64,000 nt of DNA from Planomicrobium sp. CPCC 101110 (GCF_007859395.1 NZ_VOHD01000006.1:1-64000); one strand, 5' to 3'; shown: positions 28,323 to 37,217, counted from the first letter of the stretch. Notes: generated by a model from the sequence alone, not told the origin. Translations and numbers: made by a program.

Positions 28323-28651
28323 CATTTCGAATAGAAACTCTTTTCCCTAGCAACCAGAATCAAAAAATCTCTGAAGGCCCTTGCATAAGAAACGAAAAAC
28401 CAGGAAAGAACTAGCGAAAAAAAAGGGAAGATGATGCACCAGGAAAAAATCATGGCAATCGGGATCGGAGCTCCAGGAAACGTATGCGGGAAATACCAGC
28501 TGTTGTAAGCCAAAGTCACCGCAAGCGTTGTTATCGGCCCCATGTATATTTTTTTGCTGGCCGCTGCAGCGAAGATTCCAATGCCAATAACTACAAGCGG
28601 AACAAACACGACTTGCATGATGAACGGATCGATGGTTTCAATTAGGTTCAC
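28322..28651 (-). CDS. Small integral membrane protein (possibly DUF2651-like)
   Basis: A 109-residue protein with three or four hydrophobic segments (about 10-30, 36-55, 62-90). The GTG start at 28651 is fixed by AGGAGGAG upstream on the minus strand; the longer open frame has no site. The short length and layout recall YbeF-type DUF2651 proteins of Bacillus, but the match is by impression only. No function can be given. Confidence 0.6.
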   Translation of the reverse strand: MNLIETIDPFIMQVVFVPLVVIGIGIFAAAASKKIYMGPITTLAVTLAYNSWYFPHTFPGAPIPIAMIFSWCIIFPFFSLVLSWFFVSYARAFRDFLILVAREKSFYSK

Positions 28652-28832
28652 AAAAACTCCTCCTGGATGCCTAAAATGATATATAGAAGAGGGGAAGCTA
28701 TATTCTCCTAATTTGATTTTAAATAAACAGAAATGTCTGTCAATGGTTATATTTTCTAAATTGATAAATTGCTCTTCTTTAGAGTGTTTTTCAGCTAAAA
28801 TAGAACAGGAAATTTGTATGGGAGAGAAAAAA

Positions 28833-29537
28833 ATGGATAAATACAACACGATATTGTTTGATGTGGACGATACATTATTTGACTTTAAAAAATCAGAGAT
28901 TAATGCTTTACATAATACTTTTATGGAATACAAAATGCCTGAAGGATTATCCGACTATCATGAGAGCTACCGGCAAATCAGCCACAAGCTGTGGAGTGAT
29001 CTGGAAAACGGGGAAATCGGTCTGAGAGACCTTGGCATCGAACGCTTCAAACGCCTGTTCCTGGAACACCAACTGGAAACGGATGCTTTGCTTTTCAACC
29101 GTTCCTATCTTGGAAATCTGGGCAATGAATCTCATTTGATGCCGGGGGCGTCTGAACTCTGCAGACAGCTCTCCGGGTATCGGCTGGCGATCATCACAAA
29201 CGGCTTCGGCGAAGTGCAGCATGCCCGGATTCGAAATTCGCCGCTTTGCAATTTCTTTGAGCATATCATCGTATCGGAAGAAACCGGCTATCAAAAACCG
29301 CACCAAGGAATTTTCGATTACGCATTCAAAAAACTGCAGCTTACGGATAAGAGCAAAGTGCTGATGGTGGGCGATTCGCTTCAATCGGACATCCAGGGAG
29401 GCATAAATTACGGCATCGACACTTGCTGGTTCAATCCTCTGCAAAAGGAAAATCTGACGGCATTCTCACCGACTTATGAAATCCAACATCTTTCAGAACT
29501 TGCGGAAATCATTTCCGGGACAAAAGAAAAAAGCTGA
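28833..29537 (+). CDS. HAD-family noncanonical pyrimidine nucleotidase (YjjG/YfnB-like)
   Basis: A 234-residue HAD hydrolase. Motif I is FDVDDTLFDF near the N-terminus (two catalytic Asp), followed by a helical cap, motif II ITNGF, a motif III Lys in GYQKPHQGIF, and motif IV MVGDSLQSDIQGG. The family dephosphorylates non-canonical pyrimidine nucleotides. ATG 28833 is preceded by GGGAGAG; an in-frame start at 28713 has no site. Transcription ends in the shared convergent terminator. Confidence 0.88.
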   Translation: MDKYNTILFDVDDTLFDFKKSEINALHNTFMEYKMPEGLSDYHESYRQISHKLWSDLENGEIGLRDLGIERFKRLFLEHQLETDALLFNRSYLGNLGNESHLMPGASELCRQLSGYRLAIITNGFGEVQHARIRNSPLCNFFEHIIVSEETGYQKPHQGIFDYAFKKLQLTDKSKVLMVGDSLQSDIQGGINYGIDTCWFNPLQKENLTAFSPTYEIQHLSELAEIISGTKEKS

Positions 29538-29561
29538 CGCATCACGCGTCAACTTTTTTCC
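29525..29561. terminator. Bidirectional terminator between the HAD nucleotidase and msrA copy 2
   Basis: AAAAAAG-C-TGACGC (29527-29540) pairs with GCGTCA-A-CTTTTTT (29546-29559), one mismatch, flanked by A and T runs. It overlaps the stop codons of both convergent genes. Confidence 0.85.
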
Positions 29562-30072
29562 AATTCTCTTCGATGAATTCCACTCTGCCGGATTTCGCCA
29601 AATCTTCTTTGTATTCTTCGGGACTTTTCTTGTAGAAGTCCTGATGGTAATCTTCTGCATCATAGAATGGAGCGGCGTCCAATATTTCCGTGACAACCGG
29701 CTTTTGGAAGCGGCCGCTGTCAGCCAGCGCCTGTTTCGATTGTTCCGCCAGTTCGCGCTGCTTTTCGCTGTGGACGAATATGGCGGGACGGTACTGCAGC
29801 CCCCGGTCCTGGAATTGGCCTTCGTTGTCGGTCGGATCGATTTGCTGCCAGAATATCTCAAGCAATTGCTCATATGGAAAAACGTCTGGCTGGAATGTGA
29901 TTTCCACTGCTTCCAAATGTCCAGTTGTTCCGGTTTTCACCTGTTCGTAAGTCGGGTTTTCAACATGTCCGCCTGTATAGCCTGAAACCACCTTTTCGAT
30001 GCCGTCAAACTGGTCGAACGGTTTGACCATGCACCAAAAACAGCCGCCTGCGAATGTCGCTTTTTCTGTCAT
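29542..30072 (-). CDS. msrA: Peptide methionine-S-sulfoxide reductase MsrA (copy 2)
   Basis: A 176-residue MsrA with GGCFWCM at the N-terminus (catalytic Cys11), then [38 protein letters not shown] and [15 protein letters not shown]. It is closely similar along its length to the copy at 2608-3138 but is on the other strand and has no msrB beside it. It therefore appears to be a paralogue with separate regulation. Confidence 0.94.
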   Translation of the reverse strand: MTEKATFAGGCFWCMVKPFDQFDGIEKVVSGYTGGHVENPTYEQVKTGTTGHLEAVEITFQPDVFPYEQLLEIFWQQIDPTDNEGQFQDRGLQYRPAIFVHSEKQRELAEQSKQALADSGRFQKPVVTEILDAAPFYDAEDYHQDFYKKSPEEYKEDLAKSGRVEFIEENWKKVDA

Positions 30073-30221
30073 GAATGGTTGTCTCCTCTCGCCTGTATAA
30101 GGTGAATTTTATCATTACCGTGGTTTTCCGACAAACAAAATGTTTTAAACAAAAAAAAGAAACTTCCTGGTGCGAATGGACGTCTTATGGCTATAGGAAT
30201 TGTAGAAAGGAATGTCATCCA

Positions 30222-31193
30222 ATGGAACAAGAACAACAAATAAGAAGAAACCGGCGCAAGAAAAAAAGATTTCGTCTGCGCGGATTGCTTTTCTTGCTGC
30301 TGATTGCCTTTTTGGCGATAGGCGCTTATGTATTTTTGCAATTCCAAAGCGGCCATAAACTTGCTGAAGAAAATTCGGAATTGCCGACCATCGCATTTGA
30401 TGGGGATCCTGAAAATGAAGATTATTCAAACATCCTGGTGCTGGGTGTAGATGCCCGCGGCGAAGAAACTTCCCGCACGGATACGATGATGCTCGTATCG
30501 CACAATAAAAAAACAGACGAAGTGATAGTCACTTCCTTCATGCGCGATATTTATGCGACCATTCCCGGCTATCAATCATACAAATTGAACACAGCTTATT
30601 ATCTGGGGGCAGTCGAAGGCGGAATGGAAGGCGGAGTGGATTTGCTGGCCGACACTTTGCGCACGATGTTCGGGCTGGAGATTCAGCATTTTGCGCTGAT
30701 CGACTTCAAGAGTTTTGAAAAGCTGGTCGATATCTCGGCACCGGATGGCGTAGAAATTGATGTCGAAAAGGAGATGTCCAAAAACATCGGCGTGACGTTA
30801 ACTCCAGGCGTCCAAAAATTGAACGGCAAAGAACTTCTTGGCTATGCGCGTTTCCGTGCTGATGATGAAGGCGACTTTGGCCGTGTGCGGCGCCAGCAGC
30901 AAGTAGTCTCAGCCATGAAAGACGAACTGATTTCCGTTTCGGCAATTCCGAAATACCCGAAACTGGCGGGAGCTGCCCAAGGCTATATCCAGACGGATTT
31001 GACCGCCGCCGACCAGATCAAAATGGCGACGAGCATCGCGATGAACGGCGGGACAGGCGTGGAGCGCTTGACGCTTCCGGTTGAAAACAGCTATACGTTC
31101 ACGAATTATGCGCATGCCGGTTCTGTCATTGACATGGATATCGAGCAAAACAAGCAGGCTTTGAGCGGATTTTTATCACAACCGCTTGATTAA
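30222..31193 (+). CDS. LytR-CpsA-Psr (LCP) family wall-polymer ligase
   Basis: A 323-residue protein: a short, very basic cytoplasmic tail, one membrane segment (about 20-42) and an extracellular LCP domain with SNILVLGVDARGEE, SRTDTMMLVSHN, TSFMRDIYATIPG and GYARFRADDEGDFGRVRRQQQV. LCP enzymes transfer wall teichoic acid or other glycopolymers from undecaprenyl phosphate to peptidoglycan. ATG 30222 has AAAGGA upstream and places the basic tail correctly. Which of the LytR/TagT/TagU paralogues it is cannot be decided. Confidence 0.9.
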   Translation: MEQEQQIRRNRRKKKRFRLRGLLFLLLIAFLAIGAYVFLQFQSGHKLAEENSELPTIAFDGDPENEDYSNILVLGVDARGEETSRTDTMMLVSHNKKTDEVIVTSFMRDIYATIPGYQSYKLNTAYYLGAVEGGMEGGVDLLADTLRTMFGLEIQHFALIDFKSFEKLVDISAPDGVEIDVEKEMSKNIGVTLTPGVQKLNGKELLGYARFRADDEGDFGRVRRQQQVVSAMKDELISVSAIPKYPKLAGAAQGYIQTDLTAADQIKMATSIAMNGGTGVERLTLPVENSYTFTNYAHAGSVIDMDIEQNKQALSGFLSQPLD

Positions 31194-31255
31194 AGAGTCT
31201 GATAATATGTTAAAATTAGATTGGGGTTACAACAGACATAGAAAGTAGGAGTGGA

Positions 31256-32446
31256 ATGGAGCCGGAAAAACAATCTTTCTTCTCAACTAATTTCATTCGT
31301 TTTCTCGGTGGCACAAACACGTTATTTGCCTTGATTGCGCTTGTTTTGATCGGTTTGGTCATTTTCATCTTCCGTGAAGTGTCATTTATTTTCAATCCAC
31401 TGCTCGTGTTCATGAAGACAATCGTGCTGCCAGTCATATTGGCGCTCGTTTTGTATTACTTGCTCCGTCCGGTGCTGCGGTTGCTTGAAGGCCTGAAAAT
31501 CCCGAGAATCTGGGGGATAGTCATCATATTTGTTGGGGTGACAGGCATGTTGACCTTATTGATCGTACTGGTGGTGCCTTTTTTAAGGGAGCAGACCCAG
31601 ACGCTGATCATGGAGTTTCCAACCTATTTCATGCAGCTGCTGACAGATACGGATGCATTCTTGCGCAATAATGCATATATCGGCGAGTATTATGTCAATT
31701 CGAGCTTCAATATCGAGGAGCTGCTGACAACGCTGCCGGACACGATCAATGAAACGTTCGAGACGACAGCGACTACGGTGCTGACAGGCATTACAGGATT
31801 TATTTCCACTGTGACGGGCGTGATCCTATCGATTATCATCGTGCCGTTCATCTTGTTCTATTTGCTGAAAGACGGTGAAAAACTGCCTGAAACTTTCATT
31901 CACGCGTTGCCGCCCCGTTTCCGCCAGGACACTCGGGTGGTGCTGAAAGAGGCGGACAAGCAAATCGGTGCTTATATACAAGGAAAACTGATCGTCGGTG
32001 CTTTTATCGGCGTCATGGTGTATATAGGGTTCCTGATCATTGGCCTGGATTATGCGCTGCTGTTCGGTTTTATCGCAGGGGTGACGAGCATTGTGCCATA
32101 TATCGGCCCAGCCATTGCGTTTGCGCCAGCTGCCATTGTGGCGATCGTCATTTCCCCCTTCATGCTCGTGAAGGTCGGTATTGTATGGACCATTGTCCAA
32201 ATACTGGAAAGCAACATCATTTCCCCTCAAGTCATGGGGAAAACGATGATTATCCACCCGATCACCATCATTTTTGTGCTCCTGACAGCAGGCTCATTGT
32301 TTGGCATTGTCGGTGTAATATTCGGTATACCGGCATATGCGCTGGTCAAAGTACTGGTGGCCCATATGTATAAGTTGTTCAAGCGCCGCTATAACAAACA
32401 TGAAGCCAATCTGGAAAATCATTACGACTACACAGAGCTTCTTTGA
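31256..32446 (+). CDS. AI-2E family (PerM-like) transporter
   Basis: A 396-residue protein with seven to eight hydrophobic segments in the AI-2E/PerM layout: an N-terminal pair, a long soluble loop (about 110-170), a helix with LSIIIVPFILFYLLKDGEKLP, and a C-terminal block with GKLIVGAFIGVMVYIGF and ESNIISPQVMGKTMIIHP. Members export small molecules or act as Na+/H+ antiporters; the substrate is unknown. ATG 31256 is preceded by TAGGAGTGGA. Confidence 0.88.
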   Translation: MEPEKQSFFSTNFIRFLGGTNTLFALIALVLIGLVIFIFREVSFIFNPLLVFMKTIVLPVILALVLYYLLRPVLRLLEGLKIPRIWGIVIIFVGVTGMLTLLIVLVVPFLREQTQTLIMEFPTYFMQLLTDTDAFLRNNAYIGEYYVNSSFNIEELLTTLPDTINETFETTATTVLTGITGFISTVTGVILSIIIVPFILFYLLKDGEKLPETFIHALPPRFRQDTRVVLKEADKQIGAYIQGKLIVGAFIGVMVYIGFLIIGLDYALLFGFIAGVTSIVPYIGPAIAFAPAAIVAIVISPFMLVKVGIVWTIVQILESNIISPQVMGKTMIIHPITIIFVLLTAGSLFGIVGVIFGIPAYALVKVLVAHMYKLFKRRYNKHEANLENHYDYTELL

Positions 32447-32508
32447 CGGTTTAAAGAAGCCTGTGTTGTGGTAAATATTGATTACTTATACTTGGAGGTT
32501 GTCACTAT

Positions 32509-32928
32509 ATGAAGTTCCGCGAGTTTTTAACAAGCATAGGTTTTGGTTCCATGAAAGTTGAAACGGTAATTGAAAGGCCGCATCTGGATGAAGGGGAAAC
32601 CTTGAATGGCACGATTTACTTCCATGGCGGCGATGGAGAACAAGATGTCGAATACGTCGAATTGAAAGTGATCAAATTGGTGGAGGATTACCGTGAAGAC
32701 AGTGATTTCGACTATATCGAAACCGTGGTCGGCAAGCAGTCGATAGAATTTGCGGGATCCGTCAAATCAAAAGAAACCATCATGAGGCAGTTTGAGATTG
32801 TCCCGGATGAACGCTGGCTTTTCAACAACGAAAAAACGAAGCTTATTGTACGTACAATAGTCCATATCGACAACGGCATAGATGTTGAAGACGAAGATGA
32901 AATTACATACGGAAAAGGGGAGGGCTGA
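32509..32928 (+). CDS. Short Spo0M-like protein (arrestin-like N-terminal domain only)
   Basis: A 139-residue acidic protein beginning MKFREFLTSIGFGSMKVET, with VIERPHLDEGETLNGTIYF and a long beta-rich part. This is the pattern of the Spo0M sporulation-control family, but B. subtilis Spo0M is roughly 260 residues, so only the N-terminal arrestin-like half is present. The gene ends cleanly in a stop within a terminator, which suggests a natural short form rather than a break. The start is fixed by TTGGAGG. Confidence 0.7.
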   Translation: MKFREFLTSIGFGSMKVETVIERPHLDEGETLNGTIYFHGGDGEQDVEYVELKVIKLVEDYREDSDFDYIETVVGKQSIEFAGSVKSKETIMRQFEIVPDERWLFNNEKTKLIVRTIVHIDNGIDVEDEDEITYGKGEG

Positions 32929-32947
32929 TTCCAGCCCTCTTTTTTTC
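32918..32947 (+). terminator. Intrinsic terminator after the Spo0M-like gene
   Basis: An 8-bp stem (GAGGGCTG with CAGCCCTC) overlaps the stop codon and is followed by a T7 run. Confidence 0.85.
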
Positions 32948-33211
32948 ATGGACGGAAAAAGGATGGAAACTTCAGAAAGAGAGATAATAAAATCGCTTCA
33001 TGCAGAAATGAAGTTTTAACAGGAACTACTGGCGCTTTTACTTGGATCAGCGAAGGCCTTTCATGGAAAACAGATTTCTGTCCGATAGCTGAAGGGGTGG
33101 ATGGATTTCAGGGCCAGGCCGTTCAAAAATCATTGGTTGGAGGAAAAGTTTGTTCGGAGAAATAAATGTAATAAATTACATAAGGTAATATTGAAAAACA
33201 AAACAAGCAAA
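32948..33211. other. Intergenic region, no gene seen
   Basis: About 260 bp between convergent units. No reading frame with a ribosome binding site was seen and no repeat was recognised. Confidence 0.5.
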
Positions 33212-33246
33212 CAAGAAAAAACCGTCTGCAAAAGCAGACGGAAAAA
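33212..33246 (-). terminator. Intrinsic terminator of the ykoFEDC operon (minus strand)
   Basis: An 8-bp stem (CCGTCTGC with GCAGACGG), a four-base loop and, on the minus strand, a T run lie directly after the ykoC stop. Confidence 0.88.
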
Positions 33247-33247
33247 A

Positions 33248-34006
33248 TCAGTTGCTTAGAACTATGCCTGCGGCACAGCTGCCGACCAGGACTGATGAAA
33301 AAAGAATGGCCATGAAAAGATCTGTCCGGGTCACCGTGACCGGACGAAAAAATTCTGTCCGGGCAGCACCCGTAAAACCACGAGCTTCCATGGCGAATGC
33401 CGCGCGTTCCGCTTTGCGGACAGCGCCGGCAAGCATCGGCAGGAGAAGGCGGCGTAGGTTCAAAAGCCGCTGCCACCAGTGCTTTTCGACAAGGACGCCG
33501 CGAAGGCGCTGGGCTTGCTGGATTTGGATGAATTCGTCTTTCAGGACGGGCAAAAATTGATAACTGACCATTACACTGTATGCAAGTTTAGGTGGAAGTT
33601 TCAATTGCTGCATCAAGCTCATGACAAATTTCACCGGATCTGTCGTCAGGGCGAACAACAGTGAAAGGGTCGACAAGGCCATTACACGGAAAGACAACGA
33701 CAAAGCGTGTTTCCACTGCTCTTCAGTCACCGAAATTCCGGCGAACGTCCAAAGGATTTCACTGGTGTCGTCTGCGCCAAATACTAAAGTGGTCCATAAA
33801 TAACCGAAAGACCCGAGAGTAAAAGGCAGCATCATCAAGCACCAGAGTTTCCAGTTCACGCGGCTTAAGAACAGCTGCATCAACACGATGGCGAGCCAGA
33901 AGATGGCCGGTGTCCAAGGATCAAAGAAAAACGCCAGCGTCAACATGGATCCTGTCACAAGGACGAATTTTATTGACGGATTCATTTCATGCAAAAGATC
34001 CTGCAT
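33248..34006 (-). CDS. ykoC: ECF transporter transmembrane T component (YkoC-like)
   Basis: A 252-residue membrane protein with about five hydrophobic segments and EcfT coupling motifs near the end: AQRLRGVLVE (A-R-G type) and ERAAFAMEARGF. It joins the two ATPase domains of YkoD to the substrate-binding subunit YkoE. ATG 34006 is preceded by AAGGAG; the in-frame extension to 34060 overlaps ykoD further and lacks a site. It overlaps ykoD by about 20 bp. Confidence 0.88.
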   Translation of the reverse strand: MQDLLHEMNPSIKFVLVTGSMLTLAFFFDPWTPAIFWLAIVLMQLFLSRVNWKLWCLMMLPFTLGSFGYLWTTLVFGADDTSEILWTFAGISVTEEQWKHALSLSFRVMALSTLSLLFALTTDPVKFVMSLMQQLKLPPKLAYSVMVSYQFLPVLKDEFIQIQQAQRLRGVLVEKHWWQRLLNLRRLLLPMLAGAVRKAERAAFAMEARGFTGAARTEFFRPVTVTRTDLFMAILFSSVLVGSCAAGIVLSN

Positions 34007-35417
34007 AGCGATCAGCTCCTTTTGGCGGCAAAAGTTGGTGGGAAGCAAGGAGCTGTTCATCGCCCCAGACTTCGCTTGCCGAAAACTTGCCTGTCATTTT
34101 GCCGTCTTTGATGAGCAAGACGGAATCCGCCACTGCAGCTGCAAATTCCATATCATGGGTGACAATTAAAAAGGTAAGGCCTTCTTGCACCCGTTCATGG
34201 ATCAATGCAAACAACTCCTGTAACGCTGCGGAATCCTGGCCGGAAGTCGGTTCATCCATCAAGAGCACCGGATGGTTGTCGGCAAGCATCGCCCCAATTG
34301 CGACACGCCGTTTTTGGCCATGGCTTACTGAAAATGGGTGTGCATCCTTCAGCTGTACGAGCGCCAAGCGGTCCAGCAATTCTGCGACTTCTGATGGAGA
34401 GCTGGTGCCGGAAAAAGCCAGCTCTTTTTCGACAGTCTGCGCTAAAAATAAAAACTCTGGCGACTGAGGCACGTAGCCGATTCCGGAGGATTGGATGGTG
34501 CCGGATGAGCGCTTGTAAATCCCGCACAGCGCTTTCAACAGCGTCGATTTTCCGCTGCCGTTCGGGCCGGCGATGACCAGCACTTCGCCGCGTTTCGCCT
34601 CAAACGATAGGGAGGAAAGGAGCTTTTTGTTTTTGATCTCCACTGAAACTTGGTCTACAGCTAATGCGGTTGAAGATTCAACGGCTGAAACCCGTTCAGG
34701 AAAAAGGACCGGATTTTTTGGCTGGAAAAGTTCATCTGCTGTTATGCGGCCGGAGCGACCCATTGACAGTTCTCGGTCGAAAAAAGCGTCCCATAAATCC
34801 AGGCGGTGTTCTACTGCTATGACTGTCAAGCCGGCCTTTTTTTGCAGCCCGTCGAGCCAGATGATGAATTGCTGGGCCGTGAAAGGATCAAGGTGTGACA
34901 GCGGTTCATCCAGCAGCAGCACTTCCGGTTTCATGGCAAGAGCGCAGGCTGTTGCCACACGCTGTTTCATGCCGCTGGAAAGTGACTGGATAATAGAATG
35001 CCGAAGGGCCGACAAGCCGGTCAATTCCAATACTTCTGCAATCCTTCCTTCCATCGCGATACGGGGAATGTGAAGATTCTCCAATGTAAAAGCCAGTTCT
35101 TCTTCGACCGTCGGCATGCAAAACTGCGAATCCGGATCCTGGAAGACGGTCGCCACCCGGTGGTTTATTTCACCGGGCATGTATTCATCGGCCTGCTTGC
35201 CGAAGAGGCGGATTTCACCTCCAACGATGCCGTCGCAGTTTGCCGGATACAAGCGGTTCAGCAAATACAGCAATGTGCTTTTGCCGCTGCCGCTTGGACC
35301 GGAAATCACAAGTTTCTCCCCTTGGCGAACACTAAAGGAAACGCCATTCAGCGTATTTTTGGCATCTTCCGGAAAACGGAATGATGCATTCTGCAGCAAA
35401 AAGAGGTCTTCATGCAC
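33987..35417 (-). CDS. ykoD: ECF transporter dual ATPase (YkoD-like)
   Basis: A 476-residue protein with two fused ABC domains. Domain 1 has Walker A GPSGSGKST, signature LSSGMKQR and Walker B LLLDEPLSHLD; domain 2 has GPNGSGKST, signature VSHGQKRR and LLMDEPTSGQD. It energises uptake through YkoC and YkoE. Start choice: GTG 35417 has AAGGTGAT at good spacing, while ATG 35423 overlaps that site; they differ by two residues. It overlaps ykoE upstream and ykoC downstream, so the operon is translationally coupled. Confidence 0.9.
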   Translation of the reverse strand: MHEDLFLLQNASFRFPEDAKNTLNGVSFSVRQGEKLVISGPSGSGKSTLLYLLNRLYPANCDGIVGGEIRLFGKQADEYMPGEINHRVATVFQDPDSQFCMPTVEEELAFTLENLHIPRIAMEGRIAEVLELTGLSALRHSIIQSLSSGMKQRVATACALAMKPEVLLLDEPLSHLDPFTAQQFIIWLDGLQKKAGLTVIAVEHRLDLWDAFFDRELSMGRSGRITADELFQPKNPVLFPERVSAVESSTALAVDQVSVEIKNKKLLSSLSFEAKRGEVLVIAGPNGSGKSTLLKALCGIYKRSSGTIQSSGIGYVPQSPEFLFLAQTVEKELAFSGTSSPSEVAELLDRLALVQLKDAHPFSVSHGQKRRVAIGAMLADNHPVLLMDEPTSGQDSAALQELFALIHERVQEGLTFLIVTHDMEFAAAVADSVLLIKDGKMTGKFSASEVWGDEQLLASHQLLPPKGADRYAGSFA

Positions 35418-35991
35418 CCGCATCACCTTTTTTCGCGCGGGCAATAGCGTAGCCGCGGAGCGATCCGGTCGCAAGCAGGCTATCGGCCAGATATTTGCCG
35501 CCAATTCCCGCGATGATCATCCCGCTAAGCACCCGGAGCGTGAACATCAATGCCACAAAAGAAGGGTCGAGCGCTGCATAGCCGGACACGAAGTAGCCAT
35601 AGACAAAACTGAACACGGCCGAACCTGCACCAGCAAGCATGAAGATGGCCAAGTTGAAGCGCTTGTAGCCGGTCAAAGCAAAGGCGGCTTCCGCACCCAG
35701 ACCTTGGATAACGCCGGATAGGATGAGCCTTGGGCCCGCCGCGTTCCCAAGCATCACTTCGATTATCGCAGCGAGCGTTTCCGGAAGCACCGCGGCCCCG
35801 GGTTTACGGATAATGTGCATCGAGATGATCGAGACGATAAACCAAATGCCGAACATCCATTCATAGGCAATCGGCCCGATTGCGGCGGCCCAAATATTGC
35901 CCAAGTGGACAGCAAGCAAGTATACGATGCCGAAGACTACGCCAAACAAGGACATTAATACGATCTCTTTCAATTTCCAGGTTTTCAGCAT
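35410..35991 (-). CDS. ykoE: ECF transporter substrate-binding S component (YkoE-like, thiamine precursor)
   Basis: A 193-residue membrane protein with five to six hydrophobic segments; it begins MLKTWKLKEIVLMSLFGVVFG. The place between ykoF and ykoD and the TPP riboswitch upstream support a role in hydroxymethylpyrimidine or thiamine uptake. ATG 35991 is preceded by GAGGTG; a GTG at 36000 is an in-frame alternative. The ykoF stop lies one base upstream of the start. Confidence 0.87.
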   Translation of the reverse strand: MLKTWKLKEIVLMSLFGVVFGIVYLLAVHLGNIWAAAIGPIAYEWMFGIWFIVSIISMHIIRKPGAAVLPETLAAIIEVMLGNAAGPRLILSGVIQGLGAEAAFALTGYKRFNLAIFMLAGAGSAVFSFVYGYFVSGYAALDPSFVALMFTLRVLSGMIIAGIGGKYLADSLLATGSLRGYAIARAKKGDAGA

Positions 35992-35992
35992 G

Positions 35993-36583
35993 TCAAGCAC
36001 CTCGGTGCGATGGGCTGTTGATGCTCATCGAGACAGTCATCACCAAATGGCGGTGCTCGTCCGACCGTGCATTGGTAAAAGCCTCTTCATAAAATGCGAA
36101 CACATCATGGATATCCCCGTGGATGCCGCTCGCGTAATGCATTGATTCGTTAAAGACGCCGCGCTGTTTCGCCCGGTCGACTTCTCGGTAAATGACCGCC
36201 ATGTAATCAGGGTTGTTCATCGGATAAAGCGCAAACTGGGATGATACGTATTGCTTGGTGGAATCTGTATTCAACAGCCTATCGTCTTTATCCAAATACA
36301 CATCCCCCGCTGAATCTCCCGGGCAGCCGATTGAGAAAGTGCCTGAAAGGGCAACGTGTTCGCCGGTTTTCGCTGCGTGCAGAGTTAGCGCTTTTGCCAC
36401 ATTGAAAACATGATTCTGTTTGCCGCGGATAACCGTCGACACATCATCCGTATGCATCCAGACGTTCGAAGTGTCCGTCTCCTGGAGTGCTCCTTTGATT
36501 ACTTTGATAAAATCCCCGGTCATAGGGTGCAGGGAAAAGCGAAATCCCACAATCGGGCTCGTGCCGCATTGCAATGGTTCCAT
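35993..36583 (-). CDS. ykoF: YkoF thiamine/HMP-binding protein
   Basis: A 196-residue soluble protein of two similar halves: GFRFSLHPMTGDFIKVIKGAL in the first and SSQFALYPMNNPDYMAVIYREV in the second, which fits the tandem ferredoxin-like YkoF fold that binds thiamine or its pyrimidine moiety. It is first in the ykoFEDC operon. ATG 36583 is fixed by TAAGGAGGAAG; the longer frame to 36613 lies in the leader. It is controlled by the TPP riboswitch and terminator upstream. Confidence 0.9.
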   Translation of the reverse strand: MEPLQCGTSPIVGFRFSLHPMTGDFIKVIKGALQETDTSNVWMHTDDVSTVIRGKQNHVFNVAKALTLHAAKTGEHVALSGTFSIGCPGDSAGDVYLDKDDRLLNTDSTKQYVSSQFALYPMNNPDYMAVIYREVDRAKQRGVFNESMHYASGIHGDIHDVFAFYEEAFTNARSDEHRHLVMTVSMSINSPSHRGA

Positions 36584-36610
36584 ATCTATCTTCCTCCTTA
36601 AAAATTTGCA

Positions 36611-36643
36611 CAAAAAAAGGCTGCATCCGCGAAGAAGCAGCCA
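36611..36643 (-). terminator. Riboswitch-controlled terminator upstream of ykoF (minus strand)
   Basis: GGCTGC and GCAGCC (36619-36624 and 36637-36642) form a hairpin followed on the minus strand by a T7 run. It lies between the TPP aptamer and the ykoF ribosome binding site, so it is the probable expression platform, terminating when TPP is bound. Confidence 0.85.
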
Positions 36644-36692
36644 CTATCTCTATGCCAATAAATTCAAAAAGGATTTATCCAAGAAATGCGCC

Positions 36693-36781
36693 GCACTTCC
36701 TCACGCCAGTATTACCTGGATCGAGTCATAAGGGATCGAAGCTTGCGCTTGCATCTCAGCCAAAATGGGCACCCCTAGTGC
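36693..36781 (-). promoter_or_regulatory. TPP (thiamine pyrophosphate) riboswitch aptamer
   Basis: Read on the minus strand, the segment contains the THI-element core: AGGGGTGCC, GGCTGAGATG, ATCCCTTATGA, CTCGATCCAGGTAATACTGG and CGTGAGGAAGT. The P1 stem is GCACT with AGTGC. It lies directly upstream of ykoFEDC, as in B. subtilis, and should turn the operon off when TPP is plentiful. Confidence 0.95.
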
Positions 36782-36904
36782 AGAAAACGGTATGCAGTTT
36801 TTTGTGTAACGGGTGGTCCCGATAGCTTCAGTGTAGCGGATGGAAAGCGGGAAGTAAAGGGAAGATTGAGGACCGGCAGTTGCACGGCCCCATTCAGGCG
36901 GCGC

Positions 36905-36932
36905 GTGCCAGTTCATAATCTGGCACTTTTTT
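36905..36932 (+). terminator. Plus-strand intrinsic terminator opposite the ykoF leader
   Basis: A perfect 7-bp stem (GTGCCAG with CTGGCAC), an eight-base loop and a T6 run are seen on the plus strand. No plus-strand gene lies upstream, so it may insulate metN from read-through or end an antisense transcript. Confidence 0.7.
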
Positions 36933-36981
36933 GAGGGCAGTTGCAAAAAAAGCGGGAAAATAAAATTTTTTCAAAAAATGA

Positions 36982-37008
36982 TTGACGGCTCTTCGGTTTT
37001 CATATAAA
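36982..37008 (+). promoter_or_regulatory. Promoter of the metNIQ operon
   Basis: TTGACG at 36982 and TATAAA at 37003 are about 15 bp apart, some 35 bp upstream of the SAM riboswitch. Confidence 0.6.
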
Positions 37009-37043
37009 GTTTGGTACATGCTTCAAACAACTACATATGGAAA

Positions 37044-37150
37044 CTTATCAAGAGAGACCGAGGGACAGGCCCTAAGACGTCCAGCAACCTCCAGAGCAAT
37101 CTGGAAAGGTGCTAATTCCTGCAGGATGATTTCATTCTGGGAGATAAACC
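37044..37150 (+). promoter_or_regulatory. SAM-I riboswitch (S-box) aptamer
   Basis: The S-box core is intact: CTTATCAAGAGAG at the 5' side of P1/P2, GAGGGACAGGCCC, CCAGCAACC, GGAAAGGTGCTAATTCC and a closing GGGAGATAA. Binding of S-adenosylmethionine should promote the downstream terminator and shut off the methionine transporter. Confidence 0.96.
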
Positions 37151-37164
37151 AAATCCACTTTCGG

Positions 37165-37196
37165 TGCCTCTTTCAGAATGAAAGGGGCATTTTTTA
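37165..37196 (+). terminator. S-box-controlled terminator upstream of metN
   Basis: TGCCTCTTTC (37165-37174) pairs with GAAAGGGGCA (37180-37189) and is followed by a T6 run, just before the metN ribosome binding site. This is the expression platform of the SAM riboswitch. Confidence 0.9.
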
Positions 37197-37217
37197 TTGG
37201 AAAGAGGAGAGCGCATT

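Noticed and set aside
35116..35721. A 201-codon plus-strand frame opposite ykoD and ykoE
   Set aside because: It is antisense to two well-supported, motif-bearing genes and has no ribosome binding site.
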